Positions 49,088 to 62,600 of a stretch of DNA of 64,000 bases are shown here, piece after piece. The notes beneath the pieces were generated by a model. It was not told where the DNA came from and did no database searches. It worked only from the letters and a program-made list of their open reading frames with translations. The DNA is taken from the NCBI RefSeq assembly GCF_021018895.1, contig NC_079372.1, forward strand, positions 15,032,318 to 15,096,317, written 5' to 3'. Positions within the stretch are counted from its first letter, which is position 1. Every line of letters starts with the position of its first letter. Made by a program: the position numbers and the translations under genes. The stretch is from Seriola aureovittata (Eukaryota > Chordata > Actinopteri > Carangiformes > Carangidae).

Positions 49088-51805
49088 GTAGGACTAACTG
49101 CAAAGTACATGTGGCTTCCAGACTACAGACAGAGAGAATAAATTAAACTAAATGAACAGTAAGAAATCAATACACAACCATTTATCATCTTTTTGCATGC
49201 CAAATTAATCTGACATACAGCATGTCAAAACATAATGCTCTGTAATCAACAAACTCAACGACGAAACATAGCCGAGGTATGTTGAGGATTTATTTGTTTT
49301 AATTTTCAGCTGAACATGACGGTTTAAAACCAGATAAAGAGCCAGCTCAGTGCAGGAGAGCGCCCACCCACTGTTCAGGTGTAAACAGGAGTCTTGTTGT
49401 GTAAAGTGGACTGAGAGGTGCCAAACATCAGCAGTTTACGGTTACAATGTCAAACCAATCTGATGTTCAAGTCTCTTCAACTCTTCACCGACTGTAACTG
49501 AGCAAATATGTGACTTAATGACATTTCTCTAAATTTTTTCTTCTTTAACACTATCAGAAAGGTAGACTGCAATAGAATTACAGACAATATACACTGTCCA
49601 CTGATCCAAATCAGATAATTCTGCTTATTTGACAGACAAACTATAACAAAGTCAACTTCTAAAAACTTTCAGACAAATTCATTGTTTCTTATCGTGCCAT
49701 AATAATTTCTAAAACAACAGCTGCTGAAAAGATTTTTTAAACTTTGAATCGTTATTGTTGCGTTTAATACCTCAATGTGTTCCTTACTGTTAAAAAACTG
49801 TCACTTATTTTTTCTATGTGCAATTAAAACAGCAATCATCCTTGCATCCATGCAAACTAATTGGTTTGAAGAGTTCTGGAAGAACATTGAACCAATCAGC
49901 ACTCTTTGAATTCAGCAACTGATTGGTTCAAAGAGTACTGGAACACCATTGATTGGTCCAGTGATGATGTGTGGAATTTGCGAATGTGAGCAGCTTTAAT
50001 GGCGTGAGAAAAAAAGGAAATTGCTGAACATCTGCAAAAGCTTCATTTCGTTTACTAGTATAGTCTTCAAAGTAAATCAGGTGTTCAGTGTATGATTAAA
50101 ATGTCCCTAGTAAATCACTTGAATAGATTGCCTGTCTTTTCTGCAGAAGTAAATCAATTAATCTAATCTTTTCACAATAAAATATCAAAATAAAATGTAT
50201 CTTCATATTCATAAATATCACATTATTTGTACAGTGGGTAATCAATGGCTCAGCCCACTTCACAGTTCTAATTATATGTACCATTAATATTAACATCCAT
50301 GCTTTCTATCATGTTTTGACATTTTTGATTTAATCTATATACTTACATAGACATTTAAACAAAAATGACTTTTATAGACTGTTCTCTCACAGATAATGTA
50401 GTACTTAGAGTTAGAAAAACATATATAAGTATAAACATTTTTTGTATGTTGTTTTAATAAACTTAAATATAAATTAAATGCATATACCATATACAAATCC
50501 ATCATATACATATGTTATGTTATATCCAGTGGATGTATATATGTGATAATAATGTATACTAAATAATAAAGTGTGGTGATTTAAACACCACAAAAAGAAG
50601 TGGAAATCTGTTGAGGGACTTGTTAGCTTGGACATTGCTCTTAAATGAATCAAAAATGCCTGCTATAGCTTTCTCCACTGACTGCTGGCCCACCGCAGGC
50701 CTTGCCCTCTACATCATCTCACAGTGCTGGAGGTCTCAACAGAGCTGCAGTGGAGCGAGTGGTGATTAAGTTGGAAGGTCAGGTGGAATTGATTCTTTCC
50801 CCCATGGTACATCCTTGCAGCACTTAGACTGGAGACAAGTGCCAATTTGTTTTGGGAGCATAGGATTATTTTGGAGGCACTCACCCCCCCCACCCCCCAT
50901 TTCTCCTGAGGTTTTCGTCCGCTCTCATGGACCCTCCAGGGGCTGCCCCACCGACTGGACAACTCAACAGCTCGCTGGAGGTCAGACAGACAGTGGTCAG
51001 ACATTGTGAGAACATGGCTAGCCCTGCAGAGATCGGCTTAATTGAGCTCAATTACCTCATGAGATGGCGTACTCTAACCCTGAATGATCTCTTCTAATGA
51101 TTCATTAGTGCATTAATCACCCATTTAGCTAATGGGAATAGCCTTCTCTCTTTTAATAGCTGCTACAAACAAAAATCATTTGCCCTTGATTCGTCAGGCT
51201 TTTCCAGTGTGTGTTGGACAATGCCGTCATAGGACCATCTCACAACTCCAGTGCAGCAGCAGCTTCTCTTTAATATGAAGAAATATAATTGTTGATTAAT
51301 TTGTCACTTAAACACGCTGTTCCCCTCTTCTATTATTTTTTTATATTGAGATGTGTGGTCTGTATAGTGGGAAGAAAAGGCAGGCGTCATGTATTGTATG
51401 TCATGTATACAATATCTGAGCAGTGTGAGCTTCAGTCTTGACAACTTGTTCTGTTGTCTTCATGCCTCATCAAGAAGTGACAGGAAGCTGTAATTGTGGA
51501 CCGAGCTGCTTGTTTTTCGCCGAGCTGACTGACACAAAGCTGACAGCGCGTACAGCTGCCATCAGTTAGGAAGCCACCGACATTGTCTTGCGCGTTTATT
51601 GGGCTGAGCTGATTTCAAAGACACCTGAAGTGTATCAAACAAAAGCAAACGCGCAGAAGAATAGGCATCTTTAAACATGGTCGCTTAAAAGATGTGTTCA
51701 AGTCACGCTGAAAGCCATCAGGACTTACTGGAAAAGGCTTACTGGAAGCTACAAACACTACATGAATATAACAAAGTCTGATATTTAATGTAGATAAGTA
51801 GGTAA

Positions 51806-51951
<146 letters not shown>

Positions 51952-52001
51952 GACTCAGTGTTTTTCTATATTTTTAACAATTCATCCTTTTCCCCCTACA
52001 G

Positions 52002-52104
52002 ATTGCTGGGCCATAACTGCAAGTCAGCCCCCCCCCCGCCCATCACAGGTGTTGATGGAGGCACTCTGACTGTGGAGAACGTGCGTAAAACGCGCTGCTG
52101 CTAA
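52002..52104 (+). other. Candidate plus-strand terminal coding segment
   Basis: After the acceptor ending at 52001, the second frame reads LLGHNCKSAPPPPITGVDGG, then TLTVENVRKTRCC and a stop at 52102-52104. The last codons look coding-like, but the stretch is short and I match it to no family. It could equally be a non-coding exon or chance. Confidence 0.2.
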
Positions 52105-55057
52105 GCGCCTCTCCACATATCCCAAGGGAGATGCAGACGCTGCACTCTCTCCCTCACCTTGCTTGGTTACATCCGGATATAGGATATAGGAAATGGGGGT
52201 GGGGGTGTTGGGCGGAGGGTTGGAGGAGCAACAAATGCAATCATGACACAGGTAGTGGCTGCTTGGAATGATAATGCTATTATAATGATTTTGAGGGAAT
52301 GTCTTCATAAATGTCTGCTCTCTGGGGAGGCTGAGGGGGAGACGCGGGGGCCCTTGCGCGGATGGGCTATTTTCACCATGAATAAATTCATGTCCACTCC
52401 CGCACGCTGCTGCAGCCTCTGTTTGCTCATCTCGTATGCAGCTGGTTCTGCAGCCCGTCCCAAGAGATGAAAGTTTGTAAACACGAATAATAATTAGAAA
52501 CAGGTCGACGGGCAGGTAATCTGCATGTGGGTCCCAGAGACGTGCTTGCCCAGTATGCAGCCATTTGGGTGGCCTTCCATTAGCATTCAGTTTGCACAGA
52601 GATGCGGGTAACGTTTGATCTCTTATCAAGGCAAACAGAATAGATGTAATTTCTAATTGCTTTTAAAAGGGATTAGACCTTATATAAAGAGGGGAATGGC
52701 GGGCAAGTAGATTTTTATGACTTCTGGGCATCCTTGGTTTCTGACTAGACTTTGTTTATGTTAGTCGCCAACCACACATGCAGCTCAGCAAACCGCACCC
52801 ACACAAGTTTAAGGCCCATTTGAGTTTAAATAGGAGACAAACAGCCTCTTATTTAAACTCTGTCTTATCGGAGGGATGTATATGCACAGCAAGTTTATGC
52901 ATCATAGTTTGTGCAGTAACACTGTGTTTACCTGACAACGTAGCTGTCCCATTTGCTTGTCATTTTCAGATGTTCTCCGGCCTCTGTGTGGAAAAGTTGT
53001 GAATAGCATAAGAGTAGAGTGGCACGAGGAGCAGGCTGGCGAGCATCTGGGGGACGGCTAAATTAGAACTCATGGGTTTTATAGATTTGATAGAGAGCCT
53101 CTGGTGGCTCCAGGTTCCTGACTTGTTAATATAATGACAGGATGCTAATGATTAATTAAGAGTCTGATTTTCATTATTACAGTGGCAAGAGAGAGGTTTG
53201 ATCTTGAAGTGACTTTGGTGCACGAAGAGAAATCGAGGCTTTAGCTATTCTGCAGTCACACCTTCTTCTGGCACTAACAAGCCCCTGACAGCAAACAAAT
53301 CTTTGACAAGTCCCCCCCCCCCCCCCCCTTTATAGATAGTCCTAAGACTTTAATCCGGATCCAGTGACAGGCTCATCCACAGTCAATAGGGTAAAGAGAA
53401 GCTCATGCGAGGGATGTGTGCACTTGTCCAAAGGCTGGTTCAGGTGCACATGCTCCGAATCTTAAACTGGAGCTCACCTCAAATGAAGGGTATTGAAGGA
53501 GGAATTGACATATGTTTTGTGAATGAGGCCCCACATTGATTTTCTTTTTCAATTCTGTAGAATTTTAAATTCCTGGATCTCAGACTTTGAAAGTGACCAC
53601 ACAACTTACTGTAAAAAAAAAAAAAAATTTTTTTAGAAACTTGAAAAATTATGCTTTCAATGCTCATTTAGGAAAAAATATCACAACATATAACTCCATA
53701 CCGGAGGAGTTAAGAATATGTGTCTGCTGAGATATAAAATTAGTTGATAAATTACTGCCACATGAACTTCTTTTCTTCATCCACTTCAACCTTGTAACTC
53801 CTTGCTGTGTAATCCACCTGAACTTTGAGAAATACATATCGCTTTGTGTATGTCTCCTGTGTTTTATGTGTGCGGTATCTCTGTTCTGTCAGCAGTGATC
53901 CATACCAAGTCACATTTCAGGGCATTAAGGTGGAGTGTGTGAGAGGATCTTGCCGGTTATAGCTATACTGTATGTGCCCTGCAGGTCCCAATCTGTCTTT
54001 GTTAGGCCCTGCTGCGTGGCCTATCACACCTGCCTTGCCTAAGACTGATCACCGCCGTCTCCACCAGCCTGTGCAGCTGCAGCTAATACAGCAATTCACA
54101 TGCAGTTTGTAAGTGGCACCTTAACTCTGTCCCTTGTGTATAGTGACAACCCCCACCTTCACATAACGCACTGAAATTGAAATGATAACAGCAGATTTGA
54201 GATTTTCTTATATAATTTACTTGAAATACACAGGCGATTAACTAACAAGGTAGATTTAACACAGAAACTGTACTTGACCACAGCTTTGAGGCAGTGATGC
54301 TTTTGCTTATTTCAGTTTGGTGGGATTTTTACATTTCACTCCTGTAAATAGGCCTATTTCACATTTTTATGTCACTGACACTTTGCCTTGTATTAGTGGG
54401 AAAAGCACATTTGTTACTAACAACATTAACAATGGCTCTCCTCCATTCAGGTGTCCCAGTAAGTCATGACAGTAAGACAGTGAGACAGCAATGCACAATA
54501 CCACAATATAGTCATTATTCATTTTATTGTATTTTCCTACAGTCTTTCCCACTGTGACGTGTCAAAATGTCTGCTGAGAAAATGTTTTACTATATACTAT
54601 ATATATATACTACTATAAATATTTATAAAACAATATCATCATTGACTATTTGGAGAGTAGCATTTCATATGCCAAATAATCAACATGTGCTGTAGCGCTA
54701 ACTAAACCACTTACAGTATCACATTAATGTGAACATGTTTACACCTGTGGTTCTTCCATTTGTATCTTTAGGTAAATAAGTTAAATCCGTTTGAATTAAT
54801 TTAAGTTAATATTTAAGTTGTATTCAAGCTAAGCTATTAGTCGATATAATCAATATTTTTATATTAACAATGGCTTTCGTGACGACTTGTATGTGACAGA
54901 GGTCGCTCATTATGACAAACCCACAAGTTGTTCACATAATTGGTTTCGTTTTTCAGTCTGCATTTTACTGTGTTGGTAGTTTCCCGGCCCTATTACCTCA
55001 TTTCCAGCGACAGGTATAGTTGTCTAGGAAAGAGGTAACAACTAACCAGTGAACATA

Positions 55058-55190
55058 ATGGAGCATTTAGCAGCTAAAGAGCCAGACACTTCCTAGAAGA
55101 GACCAAAACCAAAGCTAAATGAAAAGTGAACTTTGGGTTGATCAGGTGGACAGATGCTAACACTGCTCTGTATCTGTTGGATGTTTAAAC
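55058..55190 (+). mobile_element. Fragment of the dispersed repeat seen at 42250-43050
   Basis: TGGAGCATTTAGCAGCTAAA, then GAGCCAGACACTTCCTAGAA, TGATCAGGTGGACAGATGC and TGTATCTGTTGG align in order and in the same orientation with 42855-42990. Only the 3' part of the unit is clearly present. Confidence 0.6.
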
Positions 55191-56585
55191 AGGCAACTGT
55201 TTGTCAAGTCTGCCACATCAATTTAAAAGTTGATGTGTCAGCTTTTTTTTTTTTTGCAATAGAGTAATTTTCCCATTGTTGTACTTTCTGAATATTTTAA
55301 GTGAAAATATTAAAATCATATTCTCCGCATGTAGTCCCTGCTGCTTTGCTGTCAGGTGAAAAGTGTATATCTACAAAATAGCAACTTTGAAGACCTTTTG
55401 GCTTGCCCTCAAGGCATTAATACAATTTTGCTGTTAGACCAAAAACATTAAAACACAATTTTATACATATGTTGAAAAAAACCCACCAAAACTGGAGTTA
55501 CTGTTATTTATAGTTCTGAAAGGCTTCATATGCAAGTAACAATTATGCCTGGATTAATCATACACCAGCTGCCCCTCATTGTTTAAACATAAAGCACCTC
55601 TACATTGATTGGCTGTTAACTTTATCAGAATGTCAATAGTCATTATTGCTTATCTTGTCTTGATTATCCTCTGAGCTGTAAAATCAATTAAGCATAATCC
55701 TATTCCATTCTGCAGGTCAAAAGTTCATACTGTATGATGATTCACTATACAACGTTAACCTCCTCATAAATGCAACACTCTCATGCATTTCTTCCCCTCC
55801 TAGGAGAAGGCAGATATTACATTTTCTGAGCACCCCAAGAATAAATCTAATTTGCTACATAATGGCATCGTTTTACCTGTTTCTCAGTGGGAGAGAACAG
55901 GTCACGCAATACTAATCACAAGGCTAATAATGTTGGATACACTTGTAAGCAGGAGCTGCACAGAATGGCAATGATCAATACAGATGAGCCAGCGTGAGCG
56001 CGAGCGATGCAAAGTATTCAGTGCGGAGCGCACGGGTTAAAGGTGCACGACGTGACCTAGCTTGGCGTAGCAGCTCACATGGGATAATTGTGAATTTCCA
56101 TATCCAAGGACAGACTTTCCCACCGATTCACACACTCCACTCTCCGCCACACCAATGGAAACATCTTCAGGTTATTACTCTGTAAAGCTCTGTGAATGGC
56201 TCCATCTTTCCTTGCCTGATTACACGATCAAATACAACAGTGAGAAAAAGCAGTGTACAGTAACAGAACACTGAAGTAGTAATAATCCCTTATTTCCCCC
56301 CAGCAAATCCAATTTTAACAGCATATTGTGTCTGGATAGTTGTTCATCCTTGACTGAATTTGATGGAAACCTGCAAAAACGTGGGCAAGCCTGAGATAAT
56401 GCAAAGTGACATTGCCACGAGTGGCTTTGTTTTCCACATTTCTCCCCTGATATAATTTAATGACGCATTGTGGAGCCAGAAATCAATGTGATTAAGACAA
56501 AACACAGAGCCTAACAGGTCGTGATAATTATGTGGATAAATCCGTAAATCAATATTAGACTTTGTTCTTGTGACATTTAAAAAAA

Positions 56586-56588
<3 letters not shown>

Positions 56589-56619
<31 letters not shown>
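56589..56619. repeat. (CA)n microsatellite
   Basis: About 15 CA units directly following an A run. Confidence 0.95.
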
Positions 56620-56621
<2 letters not shown>

Positions 56622-59100
56622 GTCACTTATTTGAATAATCAACAGACTGTAGCTTTCATGGGGTGCTGAAAGGCTGTAGGTTATTGAGGAATTGTCCCTG
56701 CTGCAGCCCTGGCCTAAGCCCTCCACGTCTCTGGATCAGAGTACACTAATTTGATTTCACGACATGCCGTTGAAGATGCATTAATCTTTCCCAGACCATC
56801 GCATGCCCCTGAGCAGCTGGAGAAAGAGGGAGAGTGAGACACACAGAGAGGGAAGTGGGGTCGGAGCAACGTGCCTCCCATGCTAACAATGTTCTCCTGC
56901 CAACAGAAGCGCATCCCTCCAGGCAGGCCGTGTAAACAGTGCACACCATCTCTAAATCACATTCACGCCCTCAGAGACTTTCTGGGCCTCTCTGTCCCTC
57001 TCCATACCCCCCTCCCTCCCCTTTGTTTGAGGGCTGAGGCAGTACGGTCAGTTGGCCACTTTTGCTGATGCAAGTAAAAAGTTCTTTTTTTCATGTAAAG
57101 ATTTTAATTTTTTTGTTTTCTTCAGGGGTGTGGGCTTTTGTCTGGATGCAATTAATTGGATTAACCCTTTAGAAAATATTTTAAAAACTTACAACCTGAC
57201 AAATTCTGACATATCACTCCATCTATCACTATGATTTTTATTCTTTTGTGCAACCAGTGACTACAGTACTGATACCATTAGTATTCCATGCCATACATCT
57301 CCCAGTTCCCATATACATTAGAGAGTTTGGACCCTATAGTTTGGCCTCAAGAACAGCTGCGTGTGGTGATAACTTCTGTCACATAATCAAAGCTAATCCA
57401 TAGCTGTGGGGCAACATCTCATATCTTACTTTAGAGGAAAGTGGAAATAAAAAAGATCCATCAACAAGCAGATGTCCCCAAGTCGATTTTGGTCAACAGA
57501 AATCAAAGAGGCAGAAGAAGAAGAGAGGGAGGAGATAAAGGGGACCACCACAGACTCTTTCTTGCTGTTAACCCCCACCCACCTCCTGTCCCATTGGCCC
57601 ACCCAACTGTCATCTCACTCTGGGGGTACAGCACAGCTCTGCCAACAGCTTTCTTGTCTTGTTCCATTGATCCATTTTAACACACGGTGGTGAACGCATC
57701 AAACACTGTGCGCCATGCAGGATCCATACCCCCCTCCCTTCACGGTTTTCAAAGGAAATGATGAAGGCATGAAAATATGAAAATGCTCTTCACAGGGGTC
57801 TGTGAAGGAGGCAATTTCCATCATGCCCATGTCTATTTCCTATGTAGAGGAAAATAACACATTTCTCTGATGTTCCTGCACACAGAGCAGCAGTGACTCT
57901 ACTTCTGCTGAAGCTTACACAGAGGGTAGAACAGATTGGGGGAGTATTAAATTACTGAGGAGGCTGACATTTTTTTAAAACTCTTTATTTGGTTTACACC
58001 CCTGGGGTATGTAATCATAGCCACAGCAAATCCTTGGATTGGCTTATTAGCATATTCATATATCCTGAGTTATTTGTTCACATAAAACTTTGTGGTTGTC
58101 CTCGATAAGCATTTTTAACTGGCTGTTTGATTACAACACAGTGGCATATACTGTACACAGAAGATAGGCAACACTGTGGAAGCATAAATGAAGACATTTA
58201 TTTATTTTATTTGCAGGCAGGTTTAAGATTCTGTTATTGGAAAAATGAGAAAAGAATCTTTATATATAAAATATGGCCCTCACAGGAGAGATAATGTTTA
58301 CATATTAAGACAAGAATTGTGCTTTTTTTTTATTGAGTTAAAGCAAAAGATCCTGGCCGTTCACTTCAATAACGAATGGATTTTATGAGACCTGTTTACT
58401 CCACCAAGTTTTCACCATATCTGCTCTGCTAATGTAGTTTTAGGGTGCCAGGACTGAAACACTGGCAAATGGTCCTCCATACTCCTCCAGCTTGATTAGT
58501 CCTTTTAAATAAACATAAGGCCAAAGAGGGATCATATCGGGGAAGGTGAAGTGAGGGAGTGTTCCAGTAAAGAGCCATTTGCATGAAGGAGATGTGTCCA
58601 TATCAGAATGTGATGGGCCGACTTGCTTGGTAAATAAGTGAATTAATCCTGTCTATTGTCCTTGAGATTTATTCAGCTGGTGGCCTCACAGGAGAGTAGA
58701 AGTTAATTAAGATCATCGTGAGGGATGTGGTTCTGTCTACTCATAGAGATATTGTGCTTGAGTGGAGCAGCAGTCCTTGGGCTGACTGCAGCGTACACAA
58801 TACACTTTTTTTAATCAGATTTTCTTCCTTTTTGAAGATAATTGCAATCTGATTTATATAATTGAATTCATCAGCTTCAAATGGATTTTGCAGCAAAATA
58901 GTCTAAGTAAATTTAAGCTTCTAAAAATCAACACCATAACAGTGTTTATGATTGCCTTCACCCTATCAGAGTTAATTGACCAGTTTCACCCATCTATCAC
59001 CCATATCTGATCTGTTAGTGGACAATTTTTCAATTATCACGTATCACCTCAAATCAGTTTTTACTGAAAAATAAACTCTTAGAAACGTGCTATATATGTG

Positions 59101-59101
<1 letters not shown>

Positions 59102-59149
<48 letters not shown>

Positions 59150-59154
59150 TTTTT
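59102..59154. repeat. (TA)n followed by poly(T)
   Basis: About 14 TA units, then about 23 T residues. A second (TA)n tract lies at 59536-59561. Confidence 0.95.
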
Positions 59155-59930
59155 GTTTGTTTTTTGTATGTATTCATAAACAAGTCACTTGGGTCTGGTG
59201 CCTTTGGTAGATGGAGTTGTTTAAAAGATGATACCAAAATCTGGGGAGGTAACTGAGGAAAAACACCTCCTGGAATTTGTGTGTATTTTGTTTTTGTTTT
59301 TTGCTAACTGTATTTATATTCAGGTCTGTGTTTGTATTTGCTCTGCTTGATAAGAAGACTTCCACAGTTTGAAACATTAAAAATGACTCAATTATTTTAT
59401 TTATTATCTGCGCAACTAAATTGCTAGTCATTTAGATACAGGGCTTGTATTGTAGAGAGTCTGTAGAGTTTAATTAGGTTATTAGATTAAGAATTCTTCT
59501 TGACTGTAAAAATGAACACATAAATGAACATATACTTATATATATATATATATATATATATCATATGTTGTATATAAAGGAAGGAAGTTTGAAGCTAAAC
59601 TTGCAACATTTCTTCTCTAGACTAATAACTAAACGGCTGTTAATGCTAACATTGGCTATGTAGAAATAGCAAAATTAGAAATAGCTCCTTTAATGACAGA
59701 CTCTTAATGTGTTTTCAACACTCATTCAGAGTTTGAAATGTCAGTTCCTATATGCACCAAAAAGATAATCTTCCAAAGTAGTTCTCCAGTAAATTCCATC
59801 AACATGCAGAGATATTTACAGTATGATAAAAAGGCAACACAACAGTCACTGTGATTATGCCTATGACCATTGTCATTGCGCTAACATGAACTAACTGATG
59901 CAGGAAACGTAGAAACTACAATGGCAATTT

Positions 59931-60138
59931 TTTTTTTTTTTTTAAAGTATATTTTTTTGGGCTTTTTATGCCTTTATTGGACAGGATAGTAGAGAGACAG
60001 GAAATGGGGAGGCAGAGAGGGGGAATGACATGCAGTAAAGGCCGTCCGATGCGGGACTCGAACCGGGGCCAGCTGCAGCGAGGACTGTAGCCTCTACACA
60101 TGGAGCACCTGCTTAGACCACTATGCCACACGACGCCC
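59931..60138 (-). mobile_element. tRNA-derived SINE with intact target-site duplication
   Basis: Read on the minus strand, it starts GGGCGTCGTGTGGCATAGTG, with A box TGGTCTAAGCAGG and perfect B box GGTTCGAGTCC (60064-60054). The tRNA-unrelated body contains CATTTCCTGTCTCTCTACTA and CAATAAAGGCATAAAAAGCC, followed by an A-rich tail. It is flanked by a 15-bp direct duplication, CTACAATGGCAATTT, at 59916-59930 and 60139-60153. The duplication marks a clean, fairly recent insertion by target-primed reverse transcription. It is not a tRNA gene: the head cannot fold as a full cloverleaf and it runs on into the SINE body. Confidence 0.9.
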
Positions 60139-61694
60139 CTACAATGGCAATTTAAAAGCTGCTTTGAAACATAGTCAGCAGTGATTATACATACTTACCC
60201 CCCCCCCACCCCCCACCCCCCTCCTCCTCCTTACTACCGTTCAGTTTGAGTGAAAGTAAAAGACTGAAACCTGCCCTACAGTGACTCCAGTTACTCCAGG
60301 GAGCTGACTCCTGAATAAGTCAGCAGCATTATCATACCCTCCAGCACATTCACTCACCTTATCCCAACCCCATCAGCAAATACTGTACTTCTCCACTTAA
60401 AAATCAGTAATTAAGCTTCACATTTGTTCCTTCTAAACATATGGCCCTGCTGTTTTATAAAGTGCACTGCAAAAAATGTGAACAACACAGTGATGCCAGA
60501 TGGATGCTTAAACTTTTGTAATGATACTACGATGTGCATGCACCTCTATGGACTCTTGATATTTATACTGTATGTGCACATGTGCTTTATGAACAACAGA
60601 TATTCAGGTTTTACACCAAAATAAAGTTCAGGCTACTGTACAATTACTGACCTTCAAAACATTTATGCAACCATCCCAACACTGTGGATAAATGTATTAT
60701 ATATGCATTATGACACCATTATCTGATAAAACAACCCTGATTGAAATGAATGCATGTTGTTAGCCCGATTACATGTAGCTGCACAAGCTGTCAGTTTTCT
60801 TCAAGCGTACTATGCGTCACTTTCTGATGTTTTCAAATTTATTCCATCATATATTTTGAATATTGACTATTGAACATATTTCAAAGAACAATATTTATAT
60901 TTTCCACCTGCTGAGATGTGTGAAAACTGCTGCATGAGGCACCTAGTATTTTAAGACTGTTTTTATGAACTGTATACCTTCAAACTGATGCCACTTAGAG
61001 ATTCGTGTAAAAAATATTTTTTTTTCTGTTTTCCCATTAAAGAGCTAGGATATAAATGCTGTTACAATATCTAAAACCTAAAACTCCACGGTCCCATAGG
61101 TCCTCATTACTGCAGGAATTTTGTAAACGTCTTGTTTTTGGTTTTGCCTAAATTACCAAGCCCAATGCAAGATGTGCCCCAAGATGCTTCAGAACATTAC
61201 AGTATATTTAAATCATTTTTTATTTTGTTCCATAACAAATGTGTGGTGGGGCCACTGTTGGCTACGGTCCCCCAGCAGCTATTTATGTGGCTTAATAGCA
61301 GGCACTGTAGCTATATTTCACATGTATTTCTTTTCTGTGTACTTATAGAGGGATGCAATAGAGGCACAGCAGTGATTGAAGTGAAGCCCTTAGCGGTGAC
61401 AGTTCTAGCCTTGATATTAATGGAAGCCCACATAATTGCGCATGCCATTAAGGAAGTACAGATGCTATCAGGGAGAGCACACATCGTTATTTCTCAGTGT
61501 AACACCTCATTAATATTTGTTGTTTTTTTAATTTTTTTTTCTCTCCACCTCCCTCCCACTTTATGAGTAGGAGGGCTGGATTGGATGCTGTGTGGGACAG
61601 AAAGTGACAGAGAGATGAATCTTCCTGACTCCAGGCAGATGTTTCCTGTTCAGAATTCAAATTAGAGACACACCCTCACAAGAGCCTAAACAGT

Positions 61695-61696
<2 letters not shown>

Positions 61697-61725
<29 letters not shown>
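61697..61725. repeat. (CA)n microsatellite
   Basis: About 14 CA units. Confidence 0.94.
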
Positions 61726-61728
<3 letters not shown>

Positions 61729-62010
61729 GAGAAAGTAAAAACATTTCTGAAGATCATAAAGGAGATTTAGGCGTCCCTGTCTGTGTGCCTCGAACTTCCC
61801 CGAGTATTTAAAGGTCAGATGGCTGAGAGCGAGGTGTGATCTATTCAAAGACGTGGGCAGGAGGTGCAGCAACACTGTAACCTTTTGCTGCTTAGGTTCT
61901 TGCTGGGTTAGTTGTGACCTGCGGTTGTCACGGCCTGTGGAGGAATTTTAGACCATAAGGGTTGGAGTGGTAACCTTGTTAACACTATGATTCAATCATG
62001 TCAAATAGGC

Positions 62011-62600
62011 AGGGGTGGACAGTAACAAAGTACATTTGCTTTTGAGGACTGGACTGTACTTGAGTATACTTTTCCAGTATCTGTACTTTACAATATTTTA
62101 ATTTATTTATTTATTTATTTTTAACTTATGACTTTTACTCTACTACACCTAAAAGACCAACTTCTGACTTTGCTACATTTCTATGAAGTACTCTTACTTT
62201 GAAGCAAAGCTTTTCTTATTATTATTTTTGATTTAAATGTGACAGACCATAAAACCATTAACAGTCAACCCCTACACTGTCAGTCATGTGCTTGCTGCAT
62301 TTTTGAACAGCTCAGTTTGAAATTGGGAGTGGCCTAACGATGGCTACGATAGAAATAAAGAAACATTCCTTTTAAATGTTTGTTGTGTTTGCCACAGCCG
62401 AACATCACTACCTAAAAAGAGAGAAATACGAAGGTGACAATGGCTTTTTATTCTACAGGTTCTACAGTCAGTCAGTTCATTCAGTTGGTTCTTTCAGAGT
62501 CATCAGGTTCTGCAAATGTGGAACAATACAACAATGCGTTGACATAAGAAAATCTACTTTTGAATACTTAAGCACTTTTAAAAGCAAGTAGGCTACTCCA
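62011..62600 (+). mobile_element. GTAC-rich hAT-like non-autonomous repeat
   Basis: It begins AGGGGTGGACAGTAACAAAG and continues TACATTTGCTTTTGAGGAC, then CTGTACTTGAGTATACTTTT. It ends with a comparable run of AAGCACTTTTAAAAGCAAGT and CTCCAGTACTTTGAC. I recall the opening words as the usual end of a very abundant fish element. The other terminus is degraded. Confidence 0.55.

Noticed and set aside
52024..52629. 201-residue minus-strand frame, the longest in the window
   Set aside because: It is stop-poor because the sequence is locally GC-rich and has poly(C). No domain is seen, and the block looks more like a non-coding conserved element.
59931..60138. Possible tRNA gene because of perfect A and B boxes
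   Set aside because: The head continues into a SINE body and A-rich tail and is flanked by a target duplication, so it is a retroposed SINE.
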